Assembly (NCBI GenBank): GCA_026929865.2
Contig: CM049410.1
Coordinates: 23,280,001 to 23,344,000, forward strand
DNA: 64,000 bases
Direction: 5' to 3'
Source of the DNA: Hyperoplus lanceolatus
Taxonomy: Eukaryota; Chordata; Actinopteri; Uranoscopiformes; Ammodytidae
Shown here: positions 1 through 31,943 of the stretch, one piece after another
Numbering within the stretch: the stretch's first letter is position 1
Layout of the letters: each line of letters opens with the position of its first letter
Made by a program: the position numbers and the translations under genes
Notes under the pieces: model-generated
Database searches by the model: none
What the model saw: only the letters and a program-made list of their open reading frames with translations
What the model was told of the DNA's origin: nothing

Positions 1-1138
1 TTAATTTAGTCTCCAACTATAATTGATTTTGAATAATACAATTACAACTTGAACAATTCCCTCACAAAGTTTGAATGTGTCTGACGGCCTCTGACCGAGT
101 GTTGGGGTCAAAACAGGGAATTTACGACACCCCTCTCTGGTTGGCCGGGGTTAAGAATGCTTCGCTGTAACTACTGCAGACTGTAGACTCATTCTAAAGA
201 TAAGTGCCAAGTTTGGTGGTGATTGGACAGTTGGTCAAACAGTAATGGCAATTTAGCAGCAAAGCCCAACCCTTGCAAAGACGTTTTGGTCAATGCTAAA
301 ATGCTACAATTTCATGTGTAGCCTATGTCAGTTCCCTTAGGCTGTATACCAAATATTGTGGTGATAGGTTGGAAATCCTTAAAGCACATAGATGTCACGT
401 CACTATTTTAGTTTATGCAGAATGAATCTGAATGAATTTGGAATTTTAAATATGATGCCAAAATAAATGTGTCCCATTGAATGCAATTATAAAGATCTCT
501 AGTTTAATGCTTTGAATGTTTGAGCATTCATAGCTCTGCTGCTTTCACATGTCTCCAGATAGTGTATAGTGGACTGTTTTTCTCAGGAACAGGAAATGTT
601 GAGTAAGCAGAATAATGTTGAGTCAGGATCTTTACAGCCAACGGTTTGAGGGTTGAATTCTGTTCCACCCAAAAACAGTGGAACTGCCCTTCCAACAAGG
701 TTCTTCCAGTGTGTATGAATTAAGATGTGGACACCTTCTATCCAAGAGACTGAGGGCCTTAGAAAAGCATCCAGAGACCAAATGCACTGACGAGAGCCAG
801 AGTTTTTTTTTAAGTTTAAAGCTGTGTTTATAAAATTGATCTGGTAAACTTGTTTTTAACCAATAAAAACACACTGCCAAGCTAAAGAGCTATGCACCAA
901 CCAGGGTGAAAAAAGGTAGACTTAACCTATCTTAAGGCCTTTATGCCAAACTTCTCATTCATGCATGGACAATATATTAGAAACACTTGAAGCACAAACT
1001 AAAGTTTCTAAATGAGCACTTTGAGTCATCAGCTATCGGCAGTTTAAACAAAAACTGGCCATTAAGGAGGATTTACACTGTACACTGTATTGTACCGGAT
1101 GTTGTAATGCCTCATCGGTGTCCTCTCGTCCTCCATAG
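1..1138. other. ap2a1 intron (5' part lies outside the window)
   Basis: AT-rich non-coding DNA upstream of the first visible ap2a1 exon. I looked for the expected upstream coding text (KYVCKLLFIFLLG, EKQI) and found none, so the earlier exons are to the left of the window. No RNA gene or clear mobile element was recognised. A short open frame near 987-1184 only runs into the exon in a different frame. Confidence 0.6.
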
Positions 1139-15954
<14,816 letters not shown>

Positions 15955-16340
15955 AGTGAACCACCGTGTCTCCCTCCAGCCCTCCTGCCAGCCCCCTCCT
16001 CGTCCTCCCTCCCTCGCTCCCTCCCTCCCTCCAAACAACAGTCTTTGAGTAAAAAAAACAAAAACAAATTGTAACCTACATAAGGGAAAAGTCAGCCACT
16101 GCTAGCAGCAGAGGCAATATTATTGTCATTATCTTTGTCCCACATTCTGATTCCAGTTCATCTCCTTACTTGTTTATTAACATGATGCTACATTCTTGTT
16201 TTTGTTGGTGTTACCTGTGTAGCCGGGACATATTTGGCCAGAAGTGTGTCTGTGTGCGTGTGCGTATGTGTCCCTTGGTTGTGCTGGGTTCCCATTCTGC
16301 TCCATTCTGACAGCTCTGATGCTGTGTGTGTGTGAAAGAG

Positions 16341-16382
<42 letters not shown>

Positions 16383-18485
16383 ATTAGTAGAACATTCCTT
16401 GAAGTCAAATGGGTGAAGCTGTTTTTCCGCACACATGTACTCTACTTATCCCCTTCCTACACACACACACAAGCACACACAGACACAGACACACTCTCAC
16501 ACTCACACACACCAACAGGTATATAAGGCCTTCATGATTCCTTAGCGGTTCTGGTGGGTCCCACTTGGGAAGTGAGACATTAGGGTCCAGAACCGTGCTC
16601 TCTGCCTCCTTTCTGCTCTTATACCCATCAAGCATTACCAATGAGAACTCGTTTTAACAAAGGTGTTGGGATACTCATTGAAAAGCCCCCTTGACTGTCC
16701 CCTCTCTGAGTAAAGCCCTTCATTTCAATTAACTAGTACACTAGTTTATGTTGTTTATGTAAATATGTGGCGGTGTGTGTATGACTTTATTGCTTTCTGA
16801 GACATTCCCATCATGCTTGTTAAGAATGCCTGTGATGTATCTATCTGGAATGAATGGACACTATGTAGAGGGGGGAGACTGATCCACTGCTTGGGAGATG
16901 GTTCCATGTGCTCGCTGTTGAAAAGCTCAGGAAACGGCATCTGAGATGCTTTTGAACTGGGGGTGCGGAGGTTTATCAGATGTACACTTGCTAAGATAAC
17001 CATATTGTGATGAAACATAATACGTACTACTAGGTCGAATAGTGGTAATATATGGTTATGAAACAAGGATCCATTCCATTCCGGCTATATGTAGGTCACG
17101 ATACGTTGTCTATTGTTGAAATATCAGCCTATTAAAAATACTGTTGGTACAAATTTGTAACTAACTCATGAGCTTTTTATCAATCTTCCTAATGTGTGTG
17201 AATGATAGACTAAAGGTCGCCATGAAATAAATGATAATGCCGAGTCAAGAAGACAAACTGTAGGTTGGTGTTTCAACCATTTTGTCTGGGTAAGAAAGAA
17301 AATGGAAGTCAATGTCGCAAATGAGAATATGGAGCAAATTTGACTATGTACATTTTAAGTGGATGTCAGCAGAAGGTTGAGTCCTCCACCTTTTTATACA
17401 GGGCAGTGCACTGCTGCTTCTCTGAGCTTTTCAATGGAACACACACCCTGGGACAGTGGAAGAGTCCAACCCCAAACGGAGACACTGGTTCTGGCTTGGC
17501 TATCGGCACCAGTGTCTTTATGTATATGGAATTTACCTTTTGATTTTTACTTTGCCCAGCTTTAGCTTTCATTCATCAGAATAGGCACAAAATGGCAGGT
17601 TCATAATCCTCCAAAAGGACACGATAACAGTTTTAATAATCAGGCGCCAACATATGTATTCTGTAGTCCAATCCCCAGGCTGGACACACACACAGATCAG
17701 TCTGATGATAATACATATGTACACATTCCATCGCTGCTTCTTTAGCCAAGCACTTAATAGACAAGATCCATGCCGTGATGTGTGCACACAACCACTACAG
17801 TCAATGTTGAGATCCACCACTTTCCACAAGCTTTCTATAACGCTTCCTGGGCTTCCTCTCTCACACACACATGTGCGCTGGTGTGCTGTGGAGAGGAACA
17901 GGGTGTTAAAGACACCAACAGGTCCATTACAACTAAAGGGGACTGGGTATATGTGTTTGTGTGTGTGAGAATGTGAGTGTGACTGTTATAGCAGGTAAGA
18001 AAAAAAATTAAAAGAGAAAAAAAAGATGCCGAAAGACATTTCTAATATAGTCACATTACATTGTGTGACTGCACGGCAATCACAGGACATTGAACATTGT
18101 TGTGAAAAAATTTAGTCTTCTTATTTTGTCATTTTGTGAGTGTGTGTGTGTTGTGTGTGTGTGTGTGTATGTGCGTGCGTGTGTGTGTCTATGCAGTATC
18201 CACTAGCTAATGCAGCCTCATGTATCGGTGTTAAGACCCTGTCCAATACCTGTGTTAGAATTAAGATTTACTCTGTAATGGAAAAAAAATGTGAAAGTAA
18301 AACTATGCCATATATCCGACCTGTTACGTCTCTTGTCTTGTGTCTGGGAAGTTTGGGAAATGCTTGGTTTTAAATCTGGTGTTTAAGATTTGAAATCTGA
18401 ACACATTACTGGAAAATGCTGAATTTTCTCCAAAATGGATGACTGACTTAGAATAGTCAATAAAATACTGTCATTTTTTTTTTCA
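15955..18485 (+). other. ap2a1: Probable ap2a1 3' untranslated region
   Basis: Non-coding sequence after the TAG stop, with CT-rich start, GA and GT microsatellites (16341-16377, 18137-18190) and no coding support. Two AATAAA hexamers at 17226-17231 and 18459-18464 are candidate polyadenylation signals, so the transcript could end near 17.25 or 18.48 kb. Confidence 0.55.
18459..18464 (+). terminator. Candidate ap2a1 polyadenylation signal AATAAA
   Basis: AATAAA followed within 20 nt by a T-rich stretch. It is the last good hexamer before the transposon block. An earlier one is at 17226. Confidence 0.4.
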
Positions 18486-18626
18486 ATACCTTCATGCTGT
18501 CCTGATCATATTCTCAACAAGCATAATCAAACAATTTTACTAATTTGGGCTCATGAAGTAGGGGAGAGTGGCCTAAGTTGTGCATTTTGGAAGTTGTTCC
18601 ACCCCTTGTTTCTAGAAAAGTTATAA

Positions 18627-18935
18627 GTAAGTAAGTAAAATGTATTTATAAAAGCACATTTATGACAGTTTGCACTGTCCAAAGTGCTGTACATAGTGCA
18701 TTCAGTAGGTAAACAATGAAGGTAAAATAACAATAACCAAAATAAAAGACGTAAAGCCCATACATCCACATAAACACAGATAGTAGTGCAGAGGTAAGAT
18801 AGTTAATGGGGAGGAAACACCATATGGGTTTTGAGCCTTGATTTAAAGGCAGAAATGTAGGGGAATCACATTTGTCAGGTGGCAGTTGGTTCCACAAGCA
18901 GGGAGCAACTAGTGCAAAGTACATTTCTGAGAGTT
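18627..18935. mobile_element. Interspersed repeat nested in the Tigger-like element
   Basis: Begins with a (TAAG)n run, then tgtatttataaaagcac..ccaaagtgctgtaca, the same architecture as the repeat at 51020-51120 (tttatttatatagcac..caaagtgctttaca). Ends near tggttccacaagcagggagc. The family name is not assigned. Confidence 0.6.
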
Positions 18936-19180
18936 GTGCCAGTGGCATGGCTGTATACGCTGGTCACCAAAAGAAAGTGATTGTCTACAGTAGCTCAGAA
19001 GAGAGTGACATCTCAATTCCACTTAACGACACCACTGATGAGAGTTCAGATGGCCAGAAAGATGATGATGGTGACTTTGTCATTGTGAGCTTTGCAGGTA
19101 AAACCATTAGATCTGCTAGGCCTTGTTTAAGAAAATTGTCCTTCAAACTTTGTCAACTATTTACTTTAAATAAACCTTAA
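18872..19180 (+). pseudogene. Transposase C-terminal remnant
   Basis: 102-codon open frame within the inverted-repeat element. The 5' third is shared with the inserted repeat, so only about codons 27-80 (AVYAGHQKK onward) look like ancestral coding text: an acidic low-complexity linker followed by DFVIVSFAGK. No DDE catalytic region is present. It is a fragment, not a functional gene. Confidence 0.5.
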
Positions 19181-19494
19181 ATAAGTAATTGTCCAATGGA
19201 TTTGTCTTGCATTACAGTTTATGAGATATATAGCACTGGCACAATTCACCCCATGGTATTCTCTCCAACCGCACAACTTACACCACACCGGGGGCAAGTT
19301 GTGCATCAAGACAACTTTTTTTCCGAAAGCTATATTTCTTCAACAGTTTATTCCAGATCCAAAGTTTTTATTGCCAGGGATGCACAACACCCTGAAATAT
19401 ATGTACATATTTGAGTTGGAGACTTCACTGTCAAGGCCTTACTTTAAAGTCACTTTGAGTGAAAAGTTGCACAACTTAGGCCACTCTCCCCTAC

Positions 19495-20391
19495 AATAAT
19501 TTTGATTCATAATGTGGAATTCATTCATTTTCAACAATTATATCATAGGAAATAAGAAATATTTATTCCATAGCTTCCATATTATGTGACTCACAGCCCC
19601 AGGAGTTAATACTACACCGGACACTCCTCTGTATATATCAATTAATATTTTCATTGAAAATCCATGTGTCTAACAGCTGGAAGACACTAGATTTTATTTT
19701 TATTTTTTAACATCATTCTCCAGAATCGCTAACCCTACATTTTAAGATAATAAACTAAATGGCAATGTTAATACAAGTTAAGGTTTTGGATGTCTATCCA
19801 TCTCTGTTTCATACTGACAAACCTGCCAATGTAAAAAGAAAAAAAAGCCTGCTCTGCGTTTTTATCCTTCGATGCTTGTCAGAGCTCAGCCCTCAATTTA
19901 AGCACAATGATGCAACGCTATTGCCAGGGCCCCCTCCCAAATGTTTCTAGTAGCTTATCTTAGGGTTCCCTATTTCCCTGCATTGCCATAAAGTGTATCA
20001 TGAAAATATTGCTAAATGCTATGATGACGTATGAATAAATTAACTTAAAACTAAACACTGAAGGAACATTCCAATGTCAACGGTATTGAAGGGCACGATA
20101 AAATGAATTGCAGACAAAGCCTACTAGGCTATATAGAACACAGCACTAAGTGCTGTAGGCTGTTGTTCAGTGCCAGTGCAGTTGTCACGCGCTTGGTCTA
20201 AAACTCCCATCTGGTTTAAAAACTCCACGTATCAATACGTAAAATACTGACGTATTTTCAATGTGTAGGGAGGTGAATTAAAGCATGGCCCTAGATTGAC
20301 TTTCTTATGTCTGTCCTACTTTAGCCTCCTACTGTTTGGTGTCTGTTACTGCTCTGCTGTCTTGTCACTCACACACACACACACACACACG

Positions 20392-20467
<76 letters not shown>

Positions 20468-20741
20468 GGCTATATACATTTTAAATAAATAAATAAACAC
20501 GCACAACGCACATTCGCATAGGCTTTGGACACATTGCCTAGGCTACGTTTAAATGATTATAAAGCAACTTAAACAGCTTTGTCTCCTATTAATTTGATTA
20601 TTACCACTGTATTATTATCATGATTGTTGCTTTGGATTTTGAGTCGGCCTATTTGCTATTGTTGAATTGTTAGGCTAGCTAGAACTATATTCATTTTGCA
20701 TGATGCTTCGCAACATTTTATTTTGTCACATGCATGCCCAT
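19495..20741. other. Intergenic DNA between ap2a1 and the phosphatase gene
   Basis: Contains a family A end at about 19712-19746 (cattctccagaatcgctaac), and the (AC)n array at 20369-20464. No coding exon was supported. Confidence 0.6.
20369..20464. repeat. (AC)n microsatellite
   Basis: About 48 units with two ACGC interruptions near the start. Confidence 0.95.
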
Positions 20742-21702
<961 letters not shown>

Positions 21703-21850
21703 ATCCTATACAAAATGTGAACATTACGTCATGTTGTTGATCAGGCAACCCTGCACGGTGAACTGCACTGTGTGCTTGCTGAATATACACTGTGCTGATG
21801 ATAACACAGCAGATCTGCGGCTGCGCTGTGTGGAAGTCCAGCAGGGCGCC

Positions 21851-21960
21851 GCTGATTGGCTGCAGATGACATCACCTAGTGGAGATCTATTGTTGGTAAG
21901 GGGATGAGCTCATCGTTTAGAAGCCAGTTCTACAGAGCAGAGCGAGGACGCAGCACATAC
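21851..21960 (+). promoter_or_regulatory. Candidate promoter of the DUSP8-like gene
   Basis: An inverted CCAAT box (ATTGGC, 21855-21860) and a CRE-like TGACATCA (21867-21874) sit upstream of a GC-richer stretch that leads to a splice donor (ACA|GTGAGT at 22055/22056). This suggests a non-coding first exon of roughly 21.93-22.055 kb. No convincing TATA box. Confidence 0.45.
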
Positions 21961-22055
21961 AGCAGCAGGCAGCGGGACAGAAAGACTCTGCAAACCGTTC
22001 ACTGACACACGACAAGAGGACATCTACAGCGATTTTTACAACAGGAACATTAACA

Positions 22056-22252
22056 GTGAGTAACATTGCATGAGAAAAAAGGCTTTAAACCTGCATATTT
22101 AGTGACGCAAAGTGCTGTTTTCTGTGCTGGAATCTTTTCCCTGCATGCAATAATAGGAGAAGTTGCAGTGTGATAGTGTGACATAGTATTGTGTTTATTG
22201 TGTTATTTATCAGTGGAGTAGTAACATGTGTTTATCTGGTGCTGTGCTGCAG
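22056..22252 (+). other. 5' UTR intron of the DUSP8-like gene
   Basis: GTGAGT donor after the presumed leader exon and 'gctgcag' acceptor just before the coding exon. No start codon in frame lies upstream in the leader. Confidence 0.5.
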
Positions 22253-22254
22253 AT

Positions 22255-24363
22255 ATGGTGTGGTCCATGGAGACTGATGCGGAGCCCCCGCTGTCCGTCA
22301 TCCTGCCGAGGCTCTACCTCGGAGCGGAGAGAGACGTGACGCAGGTGAGAAAGTCTATTCATTCACCGCCCGGAATCACGGAAAAGTCATTTGCAAACCA
22401 TGTAACACGAAGCCTACAGAATTCTGATTTATCTTAAAATGATCAGCCTATTATTATTAAATATTATTACATTATCATTCCTGATGCATTCATTCATGAT
22501 AACTGTTTACTGTAGCCTACTATTTTATTTTTAAATGTGAAACTGTTTTGTTTTACGCATGCAGTTCATGTAGGCTATACAGTTGTCTGTTTCCATCTAC
22601 ATTTTAGAAACTGATCTCGTGTTTTGTAAAATCGGAATTTGACAATCACATAAAGAAAAACAATGTGCAAATATTTATCCGCCGCCCCCCCCCCCCCCTC
22701 TCTCTCTGTAGGACGGGCTTGCCTTCCATGGTATCTCCTATGTGTTGAGTGTGAGTCGCTGCAGCCCCCAGCCCTCCTTCTTGCCTGCCTCCAGATATAT
22801 GCGCATCCCCATCGACGACTCACTGTGGGCCGATCTGCTGCCATGGATACCGCAGGCTCTGCATTTCATCGGTCAGTATATAGCCGTCACTCACTTAAAA
22901 CATTGAACTCAAAGCTACAAGGAAGTACCTCTAGTCCAGACATTGCATCACTCTGACTGTTTGACTGACGTGTGTGTGTGTGTGTTTGTGTGTGTTCAGA
23001 TGAAGCCATATCCTCCGGAGCCTCTGTGTTGGTTCACTGTGCAGCAGGCATCTCCCGCTCTCCGGCCCTGGCTGTGGCCTACATCATGTACAGTCTGGGC
23101 ATGGACATGGACCAAGCATACAGGTATACACTCATCATATTGTCAAACACTTTTAACCTTTTTATTCATTTTAAGGCGAGACACTGCAGGTAAAAACATT
23201 TGTTTTATCCAACACTGGTCGATTTTGAGCATTTTGTCTATTTTGCCTTCATATGATGTTTTCTTTCTAGTATAAATCAAAGGTCCAAAATCAATGTACA
23301 CTTCGGTTATAATTTGACTAAACTTTGTCTGTTTGCGTCTGTGTATTTCTTCTATACAACCATCAACTTACATCAACTAAACTTTCAATAATCATTCTTA
23401 CCACTATTCCGAGTTTTATCTAAAGGTTTCTGGAAAAAAATATGTAATATGTAATAGAATTTTTTGTTTTATTTTAATGTGGGTAATCAACTGCCAAAGT
23501 TTCATGACTATATCTATTAGATAAAAATGTTACCCTACTCACCTGCAGTGTTTCGCCTTAAAGGAAAACGAATGGATAACTGCTCGGATAGTTTCATCTG
23601 ATGACTTATTACTACTAGCCCCTAACCCCCCCTCTGGTCTGTCCCTCCTCTTTAAAGGTTTGTCAAAGAGCGCCGACCCTCCATTTCCCCAAACTTCAAC
23701 TTCCTGGGTCAGCTGCAGCAGTTCCAGGGCACACTCACACACAAGTCCTCTGCTGCCCACCTACCCATCCAGCTGAATGACAACTACAGTGTCAACCACA
23801 CCAACACCATTCAACACAACATGAATCAGGAGGCCACACACATGGACAACACACAGCACACACACCCGGCTCAGCACAGAAGGCCATGTTCAGACATCGG
23901 CAGTTTCTCTGGGAAACATAAGACTCTTCATTTGACTCTCAATCTGAATCTGAACCAACAACAGCAGCAGTGTGCCGTTTCAGCTCCGAGCCCCTGTGAG
24001 CCGGTCCAACCAGAAGTAGCAGCAGAAGCAGCAGAGAAGCCCACACAACTACATCTCCCAGCATTCTCTGCTTCCTCTCTACGGGACAAACGCAAAAGTC
24101 TCACCCTTTCTCTGATGCCTTTGGGGACCGGCCCAATGGTTCCGGCTGTTGTTGAGGAGTCGAATACTGTGCGGAGGAACAGTGGCTGGTGCCGGCAGCA
24201 GAGCCAGACCCAGACCCAGGACCAAGGGAAGGAGCAGGGCCTCATGTCTCCCTTCAGCTTCAGCCTCAACAAGCTGCTGGACTGGGGGGAGAGGCTGCTG
24301 CTGGGGGGGCTCTCTGTCCAACCGGTCAGGATGGGAACGCCCGCACTGCCCTACAGGTGCTGA
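22255..24363 (+). CDS. DUSP8/16-like dual-specificity phosphatase without rhodanese domain
   Basis: Protein Tyr/Ser/Thr phosphatase, probably acting on MAP kinases. Coding exons: 22255-22344, 22712-22871, 23000-23123, 23658-24363 (stop TGA); 1080 nt, 359 aa. The phosphatase domain occupies about residues 13-150: general-acid candidate Asp66 in MRIPIDDS, then the signature HCAAGISRS with Cys97 and Arg103, then AYRFVKERRPSISPNFNFLGQL, almost the DUSP8/DUSP16 wording. Those enzymes carry an N-terminal Cdc25/rhodanese-like MAPK-binding domain. Here the domain starts 12 residues after the initiator Met and the upstream exon is non-coding. Residues 150-359 are low-complexity (His/Asn/Gln, Ser) until a compact tail FSFSLNKLLDWGERLLLGGL close to the end. 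The ATG at 22255 lies two bases into its exon. ATG at 22267 is an alternative start. Exact orthologue uncertain. Confidence 0.85.
23171..23561. mobile_element. Family C MITE with TTAA ends (phosphatase intron)
   Basis: TTAAGGCGAGACACTGCAGG at the left end and its inverted form CCTGCAGTGTTTCGCCTTAA at the right, with one mismatch. Internal text (gtataaatcaaaggtccaaa, gtctgtttgcgtctgt) recurs near 63.6 kb. Non-coding. Confidence 0.8.
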
Positions 24364-24399
24364 GGAAGGGCAAAGGGATGTGTCTGTGTAAAGCCATGT

Positions 24400-24527
24400 T
24401 TCTACTGAGTGGTACAGTTTGGTTTTGATTGCCCCTAGCCAGCGCCTACCCATAGACTGTATATACTTTGCATACCGTTCCCTGCTGAACTAAACCGAAA
24501 CTGTGCCGCTCAGTGGAAACGAGGCAT
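24400..24527. mobile_element. Short palindromic repeat in the phosphatase 3' UTR
   Basis: Left arm tttctactgagtggtacagt and right arm ctgtgccgctcagtggaaac form an imperfect inverted repeat about 115 bp apart. The same motif occurs at 58672-58720 and, diverged, at 8255-8345. Confidence 0.6.
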
Positions 24528-24664
24528 ATGAGTCTGTGCATGGTTGTCAAACAGAAACAAGCGGCACATGTGGTGTAAATACATACAGGGGATCTGAGAG
24601 AATGTTTGTCTTCTATCTATGTATTTATTTATTTATTTATTGCAGAGCTGAATATAAATCATAG

Positions 24665-24986
24665 TTAAAGCTGTACTATATAAGATTTTTGAATACATAT
24701 TTTTTACTGGCTTTTTGTCAAAAAAACAAACAAAAAAACATTAAATTTTTTTTCAACTTCAATTTGTTTTGACTTCTTCTCTAAATACGTTAATGTATTG
24801 GTGACAGAAAAAAAAACATGGCAGAGCAATCAATTAAGACACCAGAAAGTAATGTTGTCCCTAAAAAGGGTAAGGAGATCATAAGAAGGGAAACACGCTG
24901 AACGGGAATGTGCTGTAATGACCACTTTCTACCAGAGGGGGCACAAAATACACTCCAAAAAGCAAAGTTACATAGTACAGCTTTAA
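24665..24986. mobile_element. Family B MITE with TTAA ends
   Basis: TTAAAGCTGTACTATATAAG on the left and its inverted form TTACATAGTACAGCTTTAA on the right. Probably part of the phosphatase 3' UTR if the AATAAA at 24992 or ATTAAA at 25080 is used. Confidence 0.75.
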
Positions 24987-24991
24987 TATAC

Positions 24992-25085
24992 AATAAACCT
25001 CCACAACTTGTTTATCCCATGTTGACACTGGTCAGCCTATCCTGTTGGCACGATGGCTTGAAATGTGTGTTTTTTGACGATTAAA
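24992..25085 (+). terminator. Candidate polyadenylation signals of the DUSP8-like gene
   Basis: AATAAA at 24992-24997 directly follows the family B element. ATTAAA at 25080-25085 is a second candidate. Confidence 0.4.
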
Positions 25086-25465
25086 GATGGCTGTCAACTA
25101 CTGTATGTCTTCTTGGCTTTTTCTCAGTCCGGAGCAGCTCATGTCCCATAAGTCAAAGAGATGCAGGTTTGTTTGTTTCAGTATGTTACCTTAGGGGGCA
25201 ACATTAGGCACTTTTACATTTGATCATTTCAGGGAAAATTTAAAATGAGTTTACATTACACAAAATAAAACTATTTTTATATAATTTGTGGTATTAATTC
25301 AGAAATGCCATAAGCTTGAATATATAATGATGTTGTACTGTATTGTATGTTATGTGTAGTTTAAACTAAATATTCAACAATTAAGTAGCCTATTTATTAC
25401 ATCAACATTATAACACCTATAACAGTGTTCAGCCCTTAACATGAACTTGTAACAGTGACACACAG

Positions 25466-25538
<73 letters not shown>

Positions 25539-26260
25539 GTGTGTGTGTGTGTGTGTAAGTTTTTGGTGAAAAATTACCGCTTTGCTCAACCTGCCCCAAA
25601 AGCACTGGCACATTTTACCCCACAACCTCCTATTGACAAAAAAACCCTTTCGGTTCTTGTTTTAATGATCAGCCACCCTTTAAGAAAAGTGTTTGCACAG
25701 GTCAAGTAGGCCTGTCAATCCTGGTGCATTGGAATGTATTTAGAAATGTCTCCCTATGCATTGTGTAATGCCAAGAGCAGCCGGTCTGCATGCTGCCTTA
25801 ATGCAGCTACCTGTGGCCGCCTACACTAGAGGCTCCTCCAGGCTAGGAGCTCTGTGGCACGCGGCCAGATACAGAGGCGTGTAGTGCCGCCCCCGGGCGC
25901 ACATTTCCAACGCATTCCACACTGAAGGAGAGCCGAAGAAGTTCCGGTTCCCGCTGAACAACCGGAGCTCGTACAACCCAATAAATCAATGGATGGTAGA
26001 ACCCACCAGGACAACATCTGTTTTATCTAATGCACTAGCCTATTATAAGGGCTCAAACAATCACATTTTAGGCTGATAGCGCTGCTTTTAAAACCAGCGC
26101 TGTGTGAACCTGTGAAGTTGAAGTGGTGATGTCACGGATCCTCCAAATGACCAAATAAGGAGAGTGACACATGAAAGTGGAATTAGTTCTGTTCCGTTTT
26201 GCAGTTTGAATGAGACGAACGCAAAGAGAGTGTGATTGTGTGTGTATGTGTGTGTGTGTG
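25086..26260. other. Intergenic DNA between the phosphatase gene and rras
   Basis: AT-rich sequence with a (GT)n array at 25470-25557 and a more GC-rich segment at 25800-26000. No coding exon was supported. The open frames here come from the microsatellite. Confidence 0.55.
25470..25557. repeat. (GT)n microsatellite
   Basis: About 44 units with one GC interruption. Confidence 0.95.
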
Positions 26261-26717
26261 TGTAGCCTCTGATCTCTCACATCTAATCTCAACACAGCTC
26301 GGGTTATTGGGGTCTTCTGCTCTGCTGCGCGCGCGTGTGTGAGTGTGTGTGCGTCTTGACTTTGTTGAGGAAAGAGAAAAAAGAGGAAGCAGTTCCGCCC
26401 TCAGAAAGAAGCTGCCTGCAGGCCGAGGAGAGAGAAGCAGAGAAGCAGCGGCCCGCTCCGCTCCACACCGTCAAGTCAAACGCCTGGAACGTGTTTGCGT
26501 GAAAGGAAGTTTGGAATTAAGATCAGCGCCGAGCAAAGGAAAACAGCCAGAAAACTGCTTTGCTTTGGACCCGTGTATCTCGCCTTGTGTTGGGCTTGAG
26601 CTTTGCTGGACAACTGGAGACGGTGCTGCGAGGTTCCAGATCCAGCGCTTTTTTTCCGACCAGGCGAGAGAAAAAAACGAGAGAGGAAAAAAAATCCCAG
26701 TTCCGATTGCAGCAGCT
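26261..26717 (+). promoter_or_regulatory. rras: Probable rras promoter/5' UTR
   Basis: GC-enriched sequence with an inverted CCAAT (ATTGG in 'ggttattggggtc'), CpG-containing 'gcgcgcgcgtg', and a leader running unspliced into the ATG at 26718. The rras frame stays open for about 125 codons upstream of this ATG without an in-frame ATG. Confidence 0.5.
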
Positions 26718-31792
<5,075 letters not shown>

Positions 31793-31833
31793 CACCAACG
31801 CCTCAGCCCTATACTGCTTTCCAAAGAGAGAGA

Positions 31834-31870
<37 letters not shown>

Positions 31871-31890
31871 TGTAAGTGAGTTTGTGTGTG

Positions 31891-31943
<53 letters not shown>

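Larger units (their letters stand above)
18559..19492. mobile_element. Decayed Tc1/mariner-Tigger-like DNA transposon with perfect inverted ends
   Basis: The 27 bases around 18558-18584 (core GGGGAGAGTGGCCTAAGTTG) recur as an exact inverted copy at 19468-19494, each flanked by TA. A residual open frame at 18872-19180 contains an acidic Ser/Asp stretch (SSSEESDISIPLNDTTDESS) followed by GDFVIVSFAGK, a layout I associate with the C-terminal tail of fish transposase-derived proteins. The catalytic core is missing. A second repeat (18627-18935) appears to be inserted inside. Confidence 0.75.

Noticed and set aside
22943-23275. Alternative-frame open frame over the phosphatase exon 4 (MHHSDCLTDVCVCV…)
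   Set aside because: Out of frame with the HCAAGISRS active site, which is read from 23000-23123.
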